Shown: positions 46,001-52,074, numbered from the stretch's first letter. The stretch: 64,000 bases of DNA from Nocardia shimofusensis NBRC 100134 (GCF_001613125.1 NZ_BDBT01000030.1:1-64000); one strand, 5' to 3'. The notes: generated by a model from the sequence alone, not told the origin. Translations and numbers: made by a program.

Positions 46001-47458
46001 CACCGCCACCGCGCCGGGATCGCGGGCAGCGCCCTCGGTGAGGATCTGCGGCAGCGTCCGGATCGGGACGTCGGCGGGTCCGCGCGCGGGCAGCAGGTGC
46101 GCGCGTTCGGAGTCGTCGAGCAGCGGCACCGTGTGCCACGGCGCGTCCGGACCCGCGGCGAGGAAGGCGTGCAGGAAGGCCAGGAAGCGACGATGGTGCC
46201 CGGCGAGTTCGCGCGCGTCGTAGAGATCGGGGTTGGCCTGGAAGTCGATGTGGGTGGTCTCGCCGCCGATGCCGGGATACAGGTTCAGGAACAGGTCCTC
46301 GATCATCCCGGAGGTGAGCACGTGGGTACGGCCGACGACCTCGCCGAGGCTGATCCTGGTGTCGATCATCATCAGGTTCACCGTCGGGCCGAAGGAGCCT
46401 GCCTCGTCCAGCGCCCAGCCGAGATCGCGGACGATGTCCTCCTGGCGGTAACGCTGCCTGCGCAGCGCCGAGGTCAGCTCGCCCTGGGCCGCCCGGATCA
46501 GCGCGCGCGTCGTCACCCCGGACCCGGTCCTCACCCGCAGCGGCACCACATTGGCGACCATGCCGCCGGAGCGGCGCAGCACGGCGGTGGTGCGGCCGGA
46601 GACCGGCAGGCTCAGCGTCACCTCGGGCGAGGAGGTCATGGCCGCCAGATAGGCCGCGAAGGCGGCGACCACGACGGGCGCCACGCCCGAGTTCTCGGCC
46701 GCGGCCACCTCGTCGAGCAATTCCGCTGTCGCGGAGGGAAGTTCGGCCGAGGCGATGATCGGATGCGCGTCCACCGGCGCGGTGCGCCCGGCGAGACCGA
46801 CCGCCTCCGGCATCCCGGCCAGATGCTCGCGCCAGTACTGCGCGTCGGCGCGGAAACGGTCCGAATCCCGGTACGCCGCATCGGCTGCCACGATTCCGCG
46901 CAGGTCTTCGGCCCGGCTCGGCGGCGGTTGTTCCCCCGCCGCCCCCGCGGTGTACAGCTCGGCGATGCGTCGCAACATGGTGACCGCGCCGAAACCGTCC
47001 AGCACGATGTGGTGGATGCGCTGGTACCAGTACCAGTGCTCGTCGGCCAAGCGCAGCATCGCGAAGGCGCCGAGCCGCTCGCCGAGCAGGTCCAGCGGGG
47101 CGCTGTACTCCGCGCGCATCCAGGCCAGCGCCGCCGCGGCCGGATCGGGCTCCCCGCGCAGGTCCACGACCGTCAACTCGTGCTCGATATCGGTGTCGAC
47201 CACCTGATAGGGCAGCCCGTCGACCTCGATCAACCGCAGGTAGCCGGTGCCGAACTCGCGACCGGCCTGCCGCGACGCCGCCGCGAGCAGGTCGAGGTCG
47301 ACCCGTCCGGTGAGTTCGACGTATTGCGCGATGGAGATCGGGGTACGGCCGGCGAAATGCTGGGCGAACCAGATCCCGCGCTGGGCGGCCGAGAGGGGAA
47401 AGGCGCCTGCGGGCACGTGCGCTTGCGCGGCGACCGGGGAGGCGGAACTCTGGGGCAT
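34058..47458 (-). CDS. Trimodular non-ribosomal peptide synthetase (C-A-T-E / C-A-T / C-A-T-E-TE)
   Basis: 4466 residues. Module 1: condensation 20-440 (HHIVLDG at about 147), adenylation 465-965, carrier with GGDS at about 1001, epimerase 1050-1490 (HHLVVDG, EGHGRE, NYLGR). Module 2: condensation 1520-1950 (HHLVLDG), adenylation 2000-2510, carrier with GGNS at about 2549. Module 3: condensation 2620-3090 (HHISADG), adenylation 3120-3620, carrier with GGDS at about 3656, epimerase 3700-4150. Thioesterase 4190-4466 (GWSFGG at about 4287). The first condensation domain is EntF-like, so an acyl starter may be accepted. Inferred product: an acylated D-X, L-Y, D-Y peptide. By my alignment to GrsA the nine-residue code reads D-I-E-N-V-G-G-V-T for A1 (a partial match to hydroxyornithine codes) and D-A-F-V-A-A-L-I-W for both A2 and A3. 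Condensation domain 3 carries a low-complexity insert of about 60 residues just before its active site. ATG 47458 starts at the sequence-typical PLSAAQ region; no MbtH partner was found. Confidence 0.93.
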   Translation of the reverse strand: MPQSSASPVAAQAHVPAGAFPLSAAQRGIWFAQHFAGRTPISIAQYVELTGRVDLDLLAAASRQAGREFGTGYLRLIEVDGLPYQVVDTDIEHELTVVDLRGEPDPAAAALAWMRAEYSAPLDLLGERLGAFAMLRLADEHWYWYQRIHHIVLDGFGAVTMLRRIAELYTAGAAGEQPPPSRAEDLRGIVAADAAYRDSDRFRADAQYWREHLAGMPEAVGLAGRTAPVDAHPIIASAELPSATAELLDEVAAAENSGVAPVVVAAFAAYLAAMTSSPEVTLSLPVSGRTTAVLRRSGGMVANVVPLRVRTGSGVTTRALIRAAQGELTSALRRQRYRQEDIVRDLGWALDEAGSFGPTVNLMMIDTRISLGEVVGRTHVLTSGMIEDLFLNLYPGIGGETTHIDFQANPDLYDARELAGHHRRFLAFLHAFLAAGPDAPWHTVPLLDDSERAHLLPARGPADVPIRTLPQILTEGAARDPGAVAVRAGGRSMTYREVLAYASRVARLLIEHGAGPETAVAVAIPRSLESVLATWAVALTGAAFTPIDPALPADRIEHMIGDSGVLAGLTVASARPALPGHITWLILDDTATAEIIDDQDPATVTDADRLAPVRPDQIAYLIYTSGSTGLPKAVMVAHRGLANLVAGSGTAFGVDASSVVAHAVSPSFDISVEELLVAFAAGASVAVVPPAAYGGEDLAAVLREHRVTCLNVTPAVVGSLDPATLPDLATVVVGGDACPPELVTRWAGRRLLNGYGPTETTVTTTLSAPLRPDGPVTIGGPTTGVTALVLDPWLRPVAPGVVGELYLSGQGVARGYHRRNGLTAGRFVADPYAPGKRMYRTGDLVRWRSAGDRWELDYAGRLDFQVKVRGYRIELGEIDAAIERRPEVASAVTIGVSTPAGATATASYVVAAPGCEVQPEALKAAVGESLPAYMVPSVIMVLDALPMTPVGKIDRRALPAPDFGARPGVHRGPSTPREETLAALFAEVLGLDTVGVDENFFALGGDSIISIQLVSRARAAGLRISAREVFERKTVAALAAVAVDATEDAVTELPGGGVGPVDITPIVAAMLEQGPTWNRYGQAALVTLPPGTDSAQLVPAVQALLDRHDMLRSRLRPSGDGWEWIVAEPGSVDAAALIDVVIASAPPGGGSGATSDGVLEAAVQAAADGLDPAAGVMARFALVQPSDPGAAPSLWLVLHHLVVDGVSWRILLPDLVTAWAGGEPETTGTSFRRWARALVEQAGARAVELPVWQRILAGEDPPLGRRGADPARDVVATAGELRTVVPAEVAGTVVDTVPELFHCGADDVLLTALAMAVGRWRNRSRTLVTLEGHGREESVLPGADLARTVGWFTTVHPLALDLSGIDLDEAFAGGPAAGLAVRAIKEQVRAIPDKGVGYGMLRHLNPDTASQLARGPVPQIGFNYLGRVTGDAEGSENYWMPRRFASTTDDRAPLPAVVDINAILGGEGLDVTWTYARDILDEDEVADFAAHWAAAQSALAAHAAAPGAGGHTPSDFPLTTVTQAEIDDWEREYPDLTQVWPLSPLQYGLLFHARYDTDTADGYTVQTRLTLAGRVDAHRLRQAAQVLVDRHENLRVAFVETPQGPRQLVLADAEVSWRDTDLTALPSADRARELERLLAVDANTRFELTRPPLLRFQLVRESEDVYTLLMTNHHLVLDGWSTPLLVRELLTVYIAAGVGAQPTEVLGPAPSYRAFLAWLAEQQEAGAAGGTDSRAVWRAALAGIDAPTRAVPTLAGIRSTESGTVSVDLPATAVARLEATTRAAGATVNVAVQAAWALLLAMLTGRTDVVFGGTVSGRPPQLPGVEEMVGLFINTLPVRVRLDPAEQVADLLARVQAEQAALLDHQHVGLAAIHEAVGLPELFDTLTVFESYPIDRAALSQSLDIAGMRVLDVAGTDATPYPLNLMVIPLHGEPGDPGDRLRLSIKYMADHLPEARATRLLDRFVALLDQIAAHPSRRVAALQHCDPAERAALLPVRGPASVPARTLPEILTAAAALDPDAIAIRSGADTMTYRELDAWSNRFARVLLRRGIGAEVFVVLALTRSVESVVAVWALVKTGAAFAPLDPNHPVERIEHILTDSKAPIGVTVRATGETLPSTIDWLLLDDLNTIRRVMTVPDDPITDLERGGAIRLDQVAYLIYTSGSTGKPKAVLLGHRGIADLVTAQRESLDLDPSARALQVASPSFDASVFELLSAHAAGGTLVISPAEVYGGTELERLLRDQRVSHAVITPSVLATMNPDRLPDLRVLAVAGEASGPELTAQWSPGRRLLNLYGPTEFSIWATGPGELRTGERVTIGGPIRGAAALVLDAWLRPVPVGVEGELYLAGPAIARGYFNRFSLTAARFVADPWGGPGERMYRTGDMVRWVESERPGGAVLELEYLGRSDFQVKIRGLRIELGEIDAVLAADDEVEYAATLGCPGPSGETVLVSYVLAKGGQQAPARLDTERLRTRVAAALPGYMVPSVVIELDDVPLTPVGKLDRKALPLPDFSISARPYLAPRTPVERAVAEVFAEVLGVERVSIDHSFFDLGGNSLSATKVVARIDAALGAGIALRDLFDAPTPAQLAARVVPAEPGRRARFALAARPRPDRVPLSPAQQRMWVLNRLEPESPAYNIAVALRLTGALDTAAMHRALTAVVRRHESLRTVYPADAEGPRQVVIDVAHAVPELPVETIADGADLRTRIAAFASAGFDLTVDPPLRALLLRVSASDPERPGARRGPNEGSDPSAGAGSRNRRATQDGAVSPNGAWPEDAASIQDGAATPEQAVPEHVIVLVVHHISADGASMAPLAADLVAAYAAESAGRSAELAPLPVHYADYALWHRELLGADDDPTSLAAGQTAFWRETLTGAPESLELAADHPRPAVQSMRGADLPFTVPAELHRRMSELAVASGASLFMVAHAAFAVLLSRLGSTDDVLVGTAVAGRGDAALDGMVGMFVNTLALRTAVDPDRSFRALLAGVRETDLAAFARADVPFERLVQHLDPPRSTAHHPIFQVTLSLQNFVEPVLELPGLRIAVEDLDRDATQFDLALDLRERRAGGEPAGIEAVLTYATDLLEPPTAEAMTQRWLAVLDAALADPDTRVGDLDLLLPAERALVPARGPDSGDESRTLPGLFAATAAAHPDRTAVVADGRRWTYRELNERAGRLAGRLAQAGAGPETVVALGLARSADLLVGIWAVARAGAAFLPVDPKYPSERIEHMLTDSGAVLGLTSTAHREHLPGSAHWLLLDQDGAFDASPPESSAPSPDRPAWMIYTSGSTGTPKGVTVTHRGIADLVVAQRQILQLDEHARVLQVASPSFDASVFEAIMAFGSGGASVVAPPEVFGGAPLAELIAEQQVTHMVITPSALATLEPDSVPSVRVLAVAGEAVGAELVRRWATGRTMINLYGPTETTIWATSAPLTPGEPVTIGGPIRGTSALVLDARLRPVPVGVAGELYLAGPALARGYHGRPGLNAARFVADPYGAPGERMYRTGDLVRWTRTGELDYLGRTDFQVKVRGQRVELGEIDAVLAAADGVEFALTLGVRGPGGGTALAAYLVPEPGREIDVAGVRSHAAESLPGYMVPAAFVVLAAIPLDAVGKLNRKSLPEPVFGAEDGEYVAPSTPTEQTLAGIVAELLGRERVGATDSFFALGGDSILAIQLVSRAKSAGITLTPVQVFEHRTIGALAAVADEAGVAVTLDELPGGGIGEMPLTPIVHYMIGRGGDFDRFAQTAVLELPLGIDADGLTATVAAVLDRHDMLRARLTRDGSQWRLATRDPAEVDVSALVRRVQFPADADPVDLREFAVTELETALEGLDPADGAVLRFIWLDPIGVAGARPRSGRLIVVAHHLVIDGVSWRILVPDLMAAWAQVSTGNRPVLADTGTSMRRWAHALAEHAHSPRRTAELGFWRDMLDGPDPGFGTRDLDPGIDLAGVLEQVEVEVPEQATADLLTTLPALFDGGVEDALLTALACAVRTWRSRRGTDTGDVLVRMEGHGRQEEVIPGADLSRTIGWFTTIHPVRLATGDVDHPAQLGSAVRAVKDRLRAVPDKGIGFGLLRYLNPETAQQLPHALPGRIAFNYLGRYSTADIPAGLEGLGWLPTDDLGDLPAVEHPSVPAQVEVDVNAVVVGDRLQASFGFPATLLERADVAELANLWIEFLTALARFAHTPEGRRAGEEERRAAAERAAASTPSAPPGLGLDVLLPIRTEGCEPALFCVHPSSGMAWTYLGLADTLAPGRPIYGLQAPDLSGREQSARSIEEFARRYLAEIRAVQPEGPYHLLGWSFGGLIAHAMAAQLERDGATVGVLALLDADSGDIDGDSIEPLTPGKFAHTFGAVFGIDDIPETATAREAAEHIGARMGGAQVLDADTLTRMAASYNASARTRTGYRRPVFHGDAVYFRATVPTPGTDGVFGPDGWRPYITGPITSYDIEATHDELTAPHILPGIARQLDRHLGGTQ

Positions 47459-47544
47459 GAATGTTCCTGCGTACTCGGGAGGGAGTCGGCTGGGGGACGG
47501 GATTCCATCGAGAAGCTCGGACAAGCTCGGACAAGCTCTGTCGA

Positions 47545-47557
47545 CAACACAGTGTTG
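47545..47557. promoter_or_regulatory. Short palindrome upstream of the NRPS gene
   Basis: CAACAC-A-GTGTTG lies about 90 bp upstream of the NRPS start. Just beside it (about 47513-47537) the 10-mer CTCGGACAAG appears twice. The segment may hold an operator, but there is no regulator to assign. The 284-bp gap 47459-47742 has no other feature and no MbtH-like frame. Confidence 0.4.
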
Positions 47558-47742
47558 GTGGCACGCCGCGCCCGCGAGGGCGGGCACACCCCAGCCGTCG
47601 GCGGGCCGGGCTCGGCGCCGAGGCACCCGGCGGGTCGATCGACCAGCATGCGTGGAGAGGTTCCGCTGGGAATTTTACCGCCGGGCGGTGCTCTGCCAGC
47701 TCGGAATGCGCATGTCCGCCGCGTGGGCGGGCGTGCCTCGGC

Positions 47743-48159
47743 TCAGGAGGCCGGGCGCAGCCCGTTCAGCTCGGCGTCGGTGAGCGGGGCGTCCGAGCCG
47801 GTCAGGTACCGCAGCAGGGTGGATCGGTCGTCGAGCACCAGCCACGGGATCGTGTCGCCGAGCGCGCCGCGCGCGTCCTCGGTGGTGACGCCGAACGCGG
47901 GCGCGGGCACCTGGGTGCCTGCCGGAACCGCGGTGGCCCCGATCTTGGCGATCGCGGTGCGGGTGACCAGATCCTCGATCAGCGGCTCGACGGCCACGGC
48001 CACGACCGCGCCGGGACCGGCGCCCATACCCAGCAGCACCCGCGCCAGCCGATTGGACCAGCTGTCGAGTTCGCGGTGGGTGAGCGCGCCTTCCGGCGTC
48101 CAGACGGCGATCGCGGCGTCGGAACGGAAGGTGCGGGTGCGGGTGGCGGTGGTCTGCAT
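47743..48159 (-). CDS. Truncated adenylation-domain protein (N-terminal stub)
   Basis: 138 residues. It aligns with the first third of an NRPS adenylation domain: LTHRELDSWSNRLARVLL corresponds to the A1 core, AVAVEPLIEDLVTRTAIAKIGATAVPAG to the A2 core, then IPWLVLDDRSTLL. It stops right before the A3 core (YTSGSTG) and so has no ATP-binding or substrate pocket. It has AGGAG at normal spacing and a clean ATG and stop. It lies between the FAD monooxygenase and the NRPS. It may be a remnant or a small helper protein; which, I cannot say. Confidence 0.8.
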   Translation of the reverse strand: MQTTATRTRTFRSDAAIAVWTPEGALTHRELDSWSNRLARVLLGMGAGPGAVVAVAVEPLIEDLVTRTAIAKIGATAVPAGTQVPAPAFGVTTEDARGALGDTIPWLVLDDRSTLLRYLTGSDAPLTDAELNGLRPAS

Positions 48160-48307
48160 GAGGGACTCCTGACGAGTCGGCGGGGCAGTGACGAGGTGGT
48201 GTCTCAACTCTGTCCGCAGGCGGTCGCCCACGACAGGAACCCCAGTGCTGCACCGCCCGCCTCCGAGGGTGAGCGTTTACCCACCCTCGGTGGGCGGGTA
48301 GGGCCGA

Positions 48308-49513
48308 TCAGGCTCCGACGAGCTCCCGCGGAACCGGCGCCGCCCAGTCGATGCGATAACCGCGCTCGGCGGCGGCGCGCTCGTCGGGCTTCATAACGGT
48401 CCGAGTCATCACCGGCATCAGCAGGTTCATCACCGCCCGGCCCACCGGTCCGGGCGTCTTGCTGCGGTTGATCCTGGCCGCGCGGGCGGCGATGCCCTCC
48501 ACCCGGGGGCGACGCAGCCGCTCGTAGGCGGTGAACGCCGCGACGGGATCGGGCAGGTCGCGCAGGCAACGGGCCAGCTGCACGGCGCTCTCCACCGCCA
48601 GCGAGGCGCCCTGGCCCGAACTGTTGGACGGCGCGTGCACGGCGTCGCCGACCAGCACCATGCGATCGCGGAACCAGTGCGGCACCGGCGGCATGATATG
48701 CAGGCCGCCGGTCACGTCGAGCTGGTCCGCCCGCGTCCGGCGCGCGAGTTCCCCGCCCGGGGTGTCCGCGCCGTAGGTCTCGCGCAGGATCTCGAGCCAG
48801 CGCGCGGCGGGTACGTCGCGGGCCTGCGCCAGCGTCAGATACTGCTTGGAAGGCAGATTGGCGCCCCAGCCGACCCGTCCGTCGCGGTCGGCCCAATACA
48901 GGTAGTAGGCGCGTTTGCCATAGGCGAAGACCATCGTCTCGGGTGGGGTCTCGACCTCGCATTCGACAGTCGCGCCGAAGCCGAGCAGTCCGGTGTAGGT
49001 CGGTCCCGGCGCGTCGGGGTCGATGAGAGTGCGCACGGTGGAACGGATTCCGTCGGCGCCGATCAGGATGTCGGCGGTGGCGGTGGAGCCGTCGGCGAAG
49101 CGTGCGGTGACGCCGTCGGCGTGCTCGTCGGCGCCGACGAGCCGGTTGCCGTAGTGGAACGGCACACCCGCGGCGAGGGCGTGCTCGTGCAGCACCGTGT
49201 GCAGTGCGGCGCGGTCGACCAACTGCAGCGGCGGCTCACCCTCGGCGACGGGCAGACGGTGCGCGCGGCCACCGATCGCGAGCATCATGGCCGAGACCGG
49301 AACGGCGATGGCGCGCACCGGATCTCCCGCGCCGAGCAGGTCGAGGGCGGCCAGGCCGTTCGGCGCCAGGGCGAGCCCGCTGCCGATGCCGTAGGAGGGA
49401 CCGGGGTAGGCCTCGTAGACGCGGGCGTCGATCCCCGCTTTCAGCAAAGCGGTGGCGACGACGGGGCCTGCGATGCCGCCACCGGCGACGATCGCGGAAC
49501 GTATTGCGGACAT
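48308..49513 (-). CDS. FAD-dependent aromatic-type monooxygenase
   Basis: 401 residues. FAD motif AIVAGGGIAGPVVA, the DG motif LIGADGIRSTVR and the ribityl-binding MVLVGDAVHAPSNSSGQGASLA are as in class A flavin monooxygenases. The enzyme would hydroxylate a small aromatic or related substrate with NAD(P)H. ATG 49513 follows GGAGG. It is in the same transcriptional direction as PadR before it and the stub and NRPS after it, so tailoring of the peptide or of its starter acid is possible. Confidence 0.88.
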   Translation of the reverse strand: MSAIRSAIVAGGGIAGPVVATALLKAGIDARVYEAYPGPSYGIGSGLALAPNGLAALDLLGAGDPVRAIAVPVSAMMLAIGGRAHRLPVAEGEPPLQLVDRAALHTVLHEHALAAGVPFHYGNRLVGADEHADGVTARFADGSTATADILIGADGIRSTVRTLIDPDAPGPTYTGLLGFGATVECEVETPPETMVFAYGKRAYYLYWADRDGRVGWGANLPSKQYLTLAQARDVPAARWLEILRETYGADTPGGELARRTRADQLDVTGGLHIMPPVPHWFRDRMVLVGDAVHAPSNSSGQGASLAVESAVQLARCLRDLPDPVAAFTAYERLRRPRVEGIAARAARINRSKTPGPVGRAVMNLLMPVMTRTVMKPDERAAAERGYRIDWAAPVPRELVGA

Positions 49514-49687
49514 GGAAATACCTCCGAAAGGGTTCGTTCGGGACACGGCGAACCGCCGCGCCTGACCCACCCGGAGCTATCCTGTGGTTGCCAGCCTCGT
49601 GGCCGGGTGTGCGTTCGCGTGCGCGGTTCGAGTCGGTTGCCCTGTCCCGGCGGCGGTGTTGCCGCATCGCCGCCGGGAGCGGGTTCG

Positions 49688-50332
49688 TCACGGGTGCTCT
49701 GGGTCGGCCATCCCCCCTTCGGTGGACTCACGGACCGGGCCGGATTCCTGGATCGTGCGCCACAGCGCGAGATCGGGAAAGGTGCCGTCGACGAGTTCGG
49801 CGCGCCAGCCTCGCGCCCAGGCCGCCTCGGCCTCCAGCATGGCCAGCCCGTATTCGCTCTCGATCACGAACAACCTGGGCAGGCTTTCCGCCAGTTCGGC
49901 GAGTTCGGCGCGCACACCGGCGACGATGGCATCCAGCGCCGCGATCCGGGTGCCGAGCAGTTCGATCACCTGCTCCGGCGCCAGCATCGCCGTCACCGAC
50001 AGACCCGCGGTGAACGCGTTGCGTTCCGGGCGCGGTTCGGCCAGCAGCTCCTCGGTCCAGTCGATCATCTCGGCGCGGCCCACTTCGGTGATGCGGTAGA
50101 TGACTCGTTCCGGCCGCGCGCCCTGGCGTTCGCTGCCGACCTCCTCGAGAAAGCCGGCCTTGGTCATATTGCGAACGACCGTGTAGAGCGATCCCCACTT
50201 GATGTCCATGTCACGGTCCTTGCCGCGCTCGCGCAGCGTGGACGCGATCTCGTACCGGTGCATGGGCCGCTCGGCGATCACCGAGAGAATCGCCAGCGCC
50301 ATCAGATTGTCGACCTTGCGTTTGGTGGGCAC
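49688..50332 (-). CDS. PadR-family transcriptional regulator
   Basis: 214 residues. The winged helix of PadR spans 8-95 (LMALAILSVIAERPMHRYEIASTL ... WGSLYTVVRNMTKAGFLEE), followed by the helical C-terminal domain. PadR proteins often sense phenolic acids or hydrophobic drugs. GTG 50332 follows GGGAGG. An inverted repeat TACTCGC/GCGAGTA lies 11 bp upstream and is a good autoregulatory site. The gene is the first of the minus-strand run leading into the NRPS. Confidence 0.88.
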   Translation of the reverse strand: MPTKRKVDNLMALAILSVIAERPMHRYEIASTLRERGKDRDMDIKWGSLYTVVRNMTKAGFLEEVGSERQGARPERVIYRITEVGRAEMIDWTEELLAEPRPERNAFTAGLSVTAMLAPEQVIELLGTRIAALDAIVAGVRAELAELAESLPRLFVIESEYGLAMLEAEAAWARGWRAELVDGTFPDLALWRTIQESGPVRESTEGGMADPEHP

Positions 50333-50341
50333 CGCGCCTCC

Positions 50342-50587
50342 CTACTCGCTCACGAATATACGTCGGCGAGTATTCGACAGCAACTGCACCGAGTCACCGT
50401 GCTCTGCGAACAATCGGGTAGTGGCCTCCAGAAAGCGGGTGCGCCGTTCGGCTTGGCGTTCGGCCGCCGTATTGTCTGTCCACCGAGATCGTCCCGCGCC
50501 AACGGCGGCGAAGACACCAGGACCACTTTCGGTTTCGGTCGCGCCCGGCTCGACAGAGCACCCGTTTCCCGGTCCGCTTCCGCCCAA
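50342..50587 (-). pseudogene. Decayed TetR-family regulator (N-terminal remnant)
   Basis: A frame of 81 codons ends with ERQAERRTRFLEATTRLFAEHGDSVQLL and stops soon after. That is the first helix of a TetR DNA-binding domain, and the recognition helix and ligand domain are missing. The frame opens with TTG (50587) and has no good Shine-Dalgarno. It is divergent from the short-chain dehydrogenase, where the regulator of that gene would be expected. Confidence 0.6.
50343..50372. promoter_or_regulatory. Inverted repeat at the padR start
   Basis: TACTCGC (50343-50349) and GCGAGTA (50366-50372) are separated by 16 bp. A second inverted pair, CGAATA (50353-50358) and TATTCG (50371-50376), lies across it. 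They sit directly upstream of the padR start, in the end of the tetR remnant. Confidence 0.55.
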
Positions 50588-50609
50588 ACCTTACTTAGCA
50601 GTAAGGTTT
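50586..50609. promoter_or_regulatory. Perfect operator palindrome upstream of the SDR gene
   Basis: AAACCTTAC-TTAGCA-GTAAGGTTT, 9-bp arms with a 6-bp spacer, ends 5 bp before the SDR start. It has the look of a TetR operator and overlaps the start of the decayed TetR gene. Confidence 0.82.
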
Positions 50610-50614
50610 GGCGC

Positions 50615-51490
50615 ATGGCGTGGAACCCGACACAGATCCCTGATCAGACCGGCCGGACGTTCGTGATCACCGGAGCGAACGGTGGCCTGGGGGCCGAGAC
50701 GACCCGAGCGCTGGCGGCCAAGGGCGCGACCGTCCTGATGGCCTGCCGCAATGTCGCCAAGGCCGAGCCCGTGGCCGCCTCGATCCCCGGCGACGTGCGG
50801 GTGGTGCCCTTGGACCTGGCCGACCTGTCCTCGGTGCGCGCGTTCGCGGAGAAGACCGACGAGTTCGATGTGCTGGTCAACAACGCGGGCCTGATGTACA
50901 TCCCGTTCACCCGCACCGTCGACGGTTTCGAGACCCAGTTCGGTGTCAACCACCTCGGCCACTTCGCGCTCACCGGCCTGCTGCTCGACCGTATTCGCGA
51001 CCGGGTGGTGACGCTGTCGAGCATCGCGCATCGCCAGACCCCGAAGCTGCGCGTCGACGACCTCAACTACGACCATCGTCGCTACTTCCGCAATCTCGCC
51101 TACTCCCAGTCCAAGCTGGCCAATCTGATGTTCGCGCGGGAACTGCAGCGCCGTCTCGCCGCGGCTGGCTCGGCCGTGCGCTCCTACGCCGTGCATCCCG
51201 GCGTCTCGGCCACCGAACTGTTCGCCCGCACCGAGACCCCGCTGGATTTCGTCCTTCGCCCGGCCGTACGGATCGTCGGACACTCCCCGGCCAAGGCCGC
51301 GCATTCGACCCTGTTCGCCGCCACCACCCCCGACGCCGACCCGGAGACCTACTGGGGACCCAACCGGCTGTTCGGCAGCCAGGGGCCGGTGGCGCCGTGC
51401 CCGTCGACCAAGCTGTCGAAGAACCGGGAACTGCAACTCGCGCTGTGGACCGAGTCCGAGCGCATGACCGGGGTCACCTACCGGTTCTGA
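50615..51490 (+). CDS. Short-chain dehydrogenase/reductase
   Basis: 291 residues. The NAD(P) motif TGANGGLGAET, VNNAG, and the catalytic Ser and YxxxK (YSQSK) are intact. It resembles retinol/protochlorophyllide-reductase-like SDRs (RYFRNLAYSQSKLANLMFARELQ). The substrate is unknown. An operator palindrome ends 5 bp before the start, so little space remains for a ribosome-binding site and the mRNA may be nearly leaderless. Confidence 0.88.
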   Translation: MAWNPTQIPDQTGRTFVITGANGGLGAETTRALAAKGATVLMACRNVAKAEPVAASIPGDVRVVPLDLADLSSVRAFAEKTDEFDVLVNNAGLMYIPFTRTVDGFETQFGVNHLGHFALTGLLLDRIRDRVVTLSSIAHRQTPKLRVDDLNYDHRRYFRNLAYSQSKLANLMFARELQRRLAAAGSAVRSYAVHPGVSATELFARTETPLDFVLRPAVRIVGHSPAKAAHSTLFAATTPDADPETYWGPNRLFGSQGPVAPCPSTKLSKNRELQLALWTESERMTGVTYRF

Positions 51491-51543
51491 GCGTGGTTTC
51501 CACGGCCGACCTGCTCCTACGGACTGCGTAGTAGACAGGTACC

Positions 51544-52074
51544 GTGGTAGACGTGTCCGCTCCTGCCTCCCGTCCGGCCTACCACCGTCCGGCCCTGATC
51601 GCGCTGGTCGTGGTGGCCTTCGCGGCCTGCCTGGCGCTGGCCTGGTGGCAGTGGGAGCGGTACGAATCGGCAGCCGGAACCGCGCAGAATCTCGGCTACG
51701 CACTCCAGTGGCCGCTGTTCGCCGGTTTCGTGGTGTTCGCCTACTACCGGTTCGTCCGCCTGGAACGCGAGGCCGAGCAGGACACCGAGCAGCCGGACAC
51801 CGGGCCGCGCAGCGCAGCGCCCGCGAGCCCGGCGGCGGGTGAGCAGGTGGCGGCCGAGGGGCGCAGGCGTCGCACGCGGGATCTCCCGCGCGAGATCCCG
51901 GCGGGCATCCTGCCCGAGCGGCCCACAGCGGCCCGCTCGACCGACCCGGCGCTCGCCGAGTACAACCGATACCTGGCAGGACTGCATGCCGCCGACGTCG
52001 AGGAAGCGGTACGCACCGCCCCTGCCCCGAGCAGTGGCTCGAGCACAGGCACGAGCGAGAGGAGCGCTGGGTGA
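51544..52074 (+). CDS. Two-helix membrane protein, LprD/Rv1343c-like
   Basis: 176 residues. Two membrane helices (LIALVVVAFAACLALAWWQW and YALQWPLFAGFVVFAYYRF) with the invariant ALQWPLFA between them match Rv1343c. The C-terminal 100 residues are charged and variable. GTG 51544 or 51553 is the start. It overlaps the DUF3817 gene by four bases (GTGA). In M. tuberculosis Rv1342c and Rv1343c are paired in the same way; no function is known. Confidence 0.75.
   Translation: MVDVSAPASRPAYHRPALIALVVVAFAACLALAWWQWERYESAAGTAQNLGYALQWPLFAGFVVFAYYRFVRLEREAEQDTEQPDTGPRSAAPASPAAGEQVAAEGRRRRTRDLPREIPAGILPERPTAARSTDPALAEYNRYLAGLHAADVEEAVRTAPAPSSGSSTGTSERSAG

Noticed and set aside
47545..47557. Possible iron box upstream of the NRPS
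   Set aside because: The palindrome CAACACAGTGTTG does not match the IdeR consensus, so iron control of the NRPS is not supported by the sequence.
47459..47742. Possible MbtH-like gene between the stub and the NRPS
   Set aside because: None of the frames has the N-x-E-x-Q-x-S-x-W-P motif of MbtH proteins.
39401..48172. Plus-strand open frame of 2923 codons opposite the NRPS
   Set aside because: It is a shadow of the NRPS gene, rich in His, Arg, Gly and Gln from antisense of GC-rich codons, with no domains. The minus strand carries the complete NRPS motifs.
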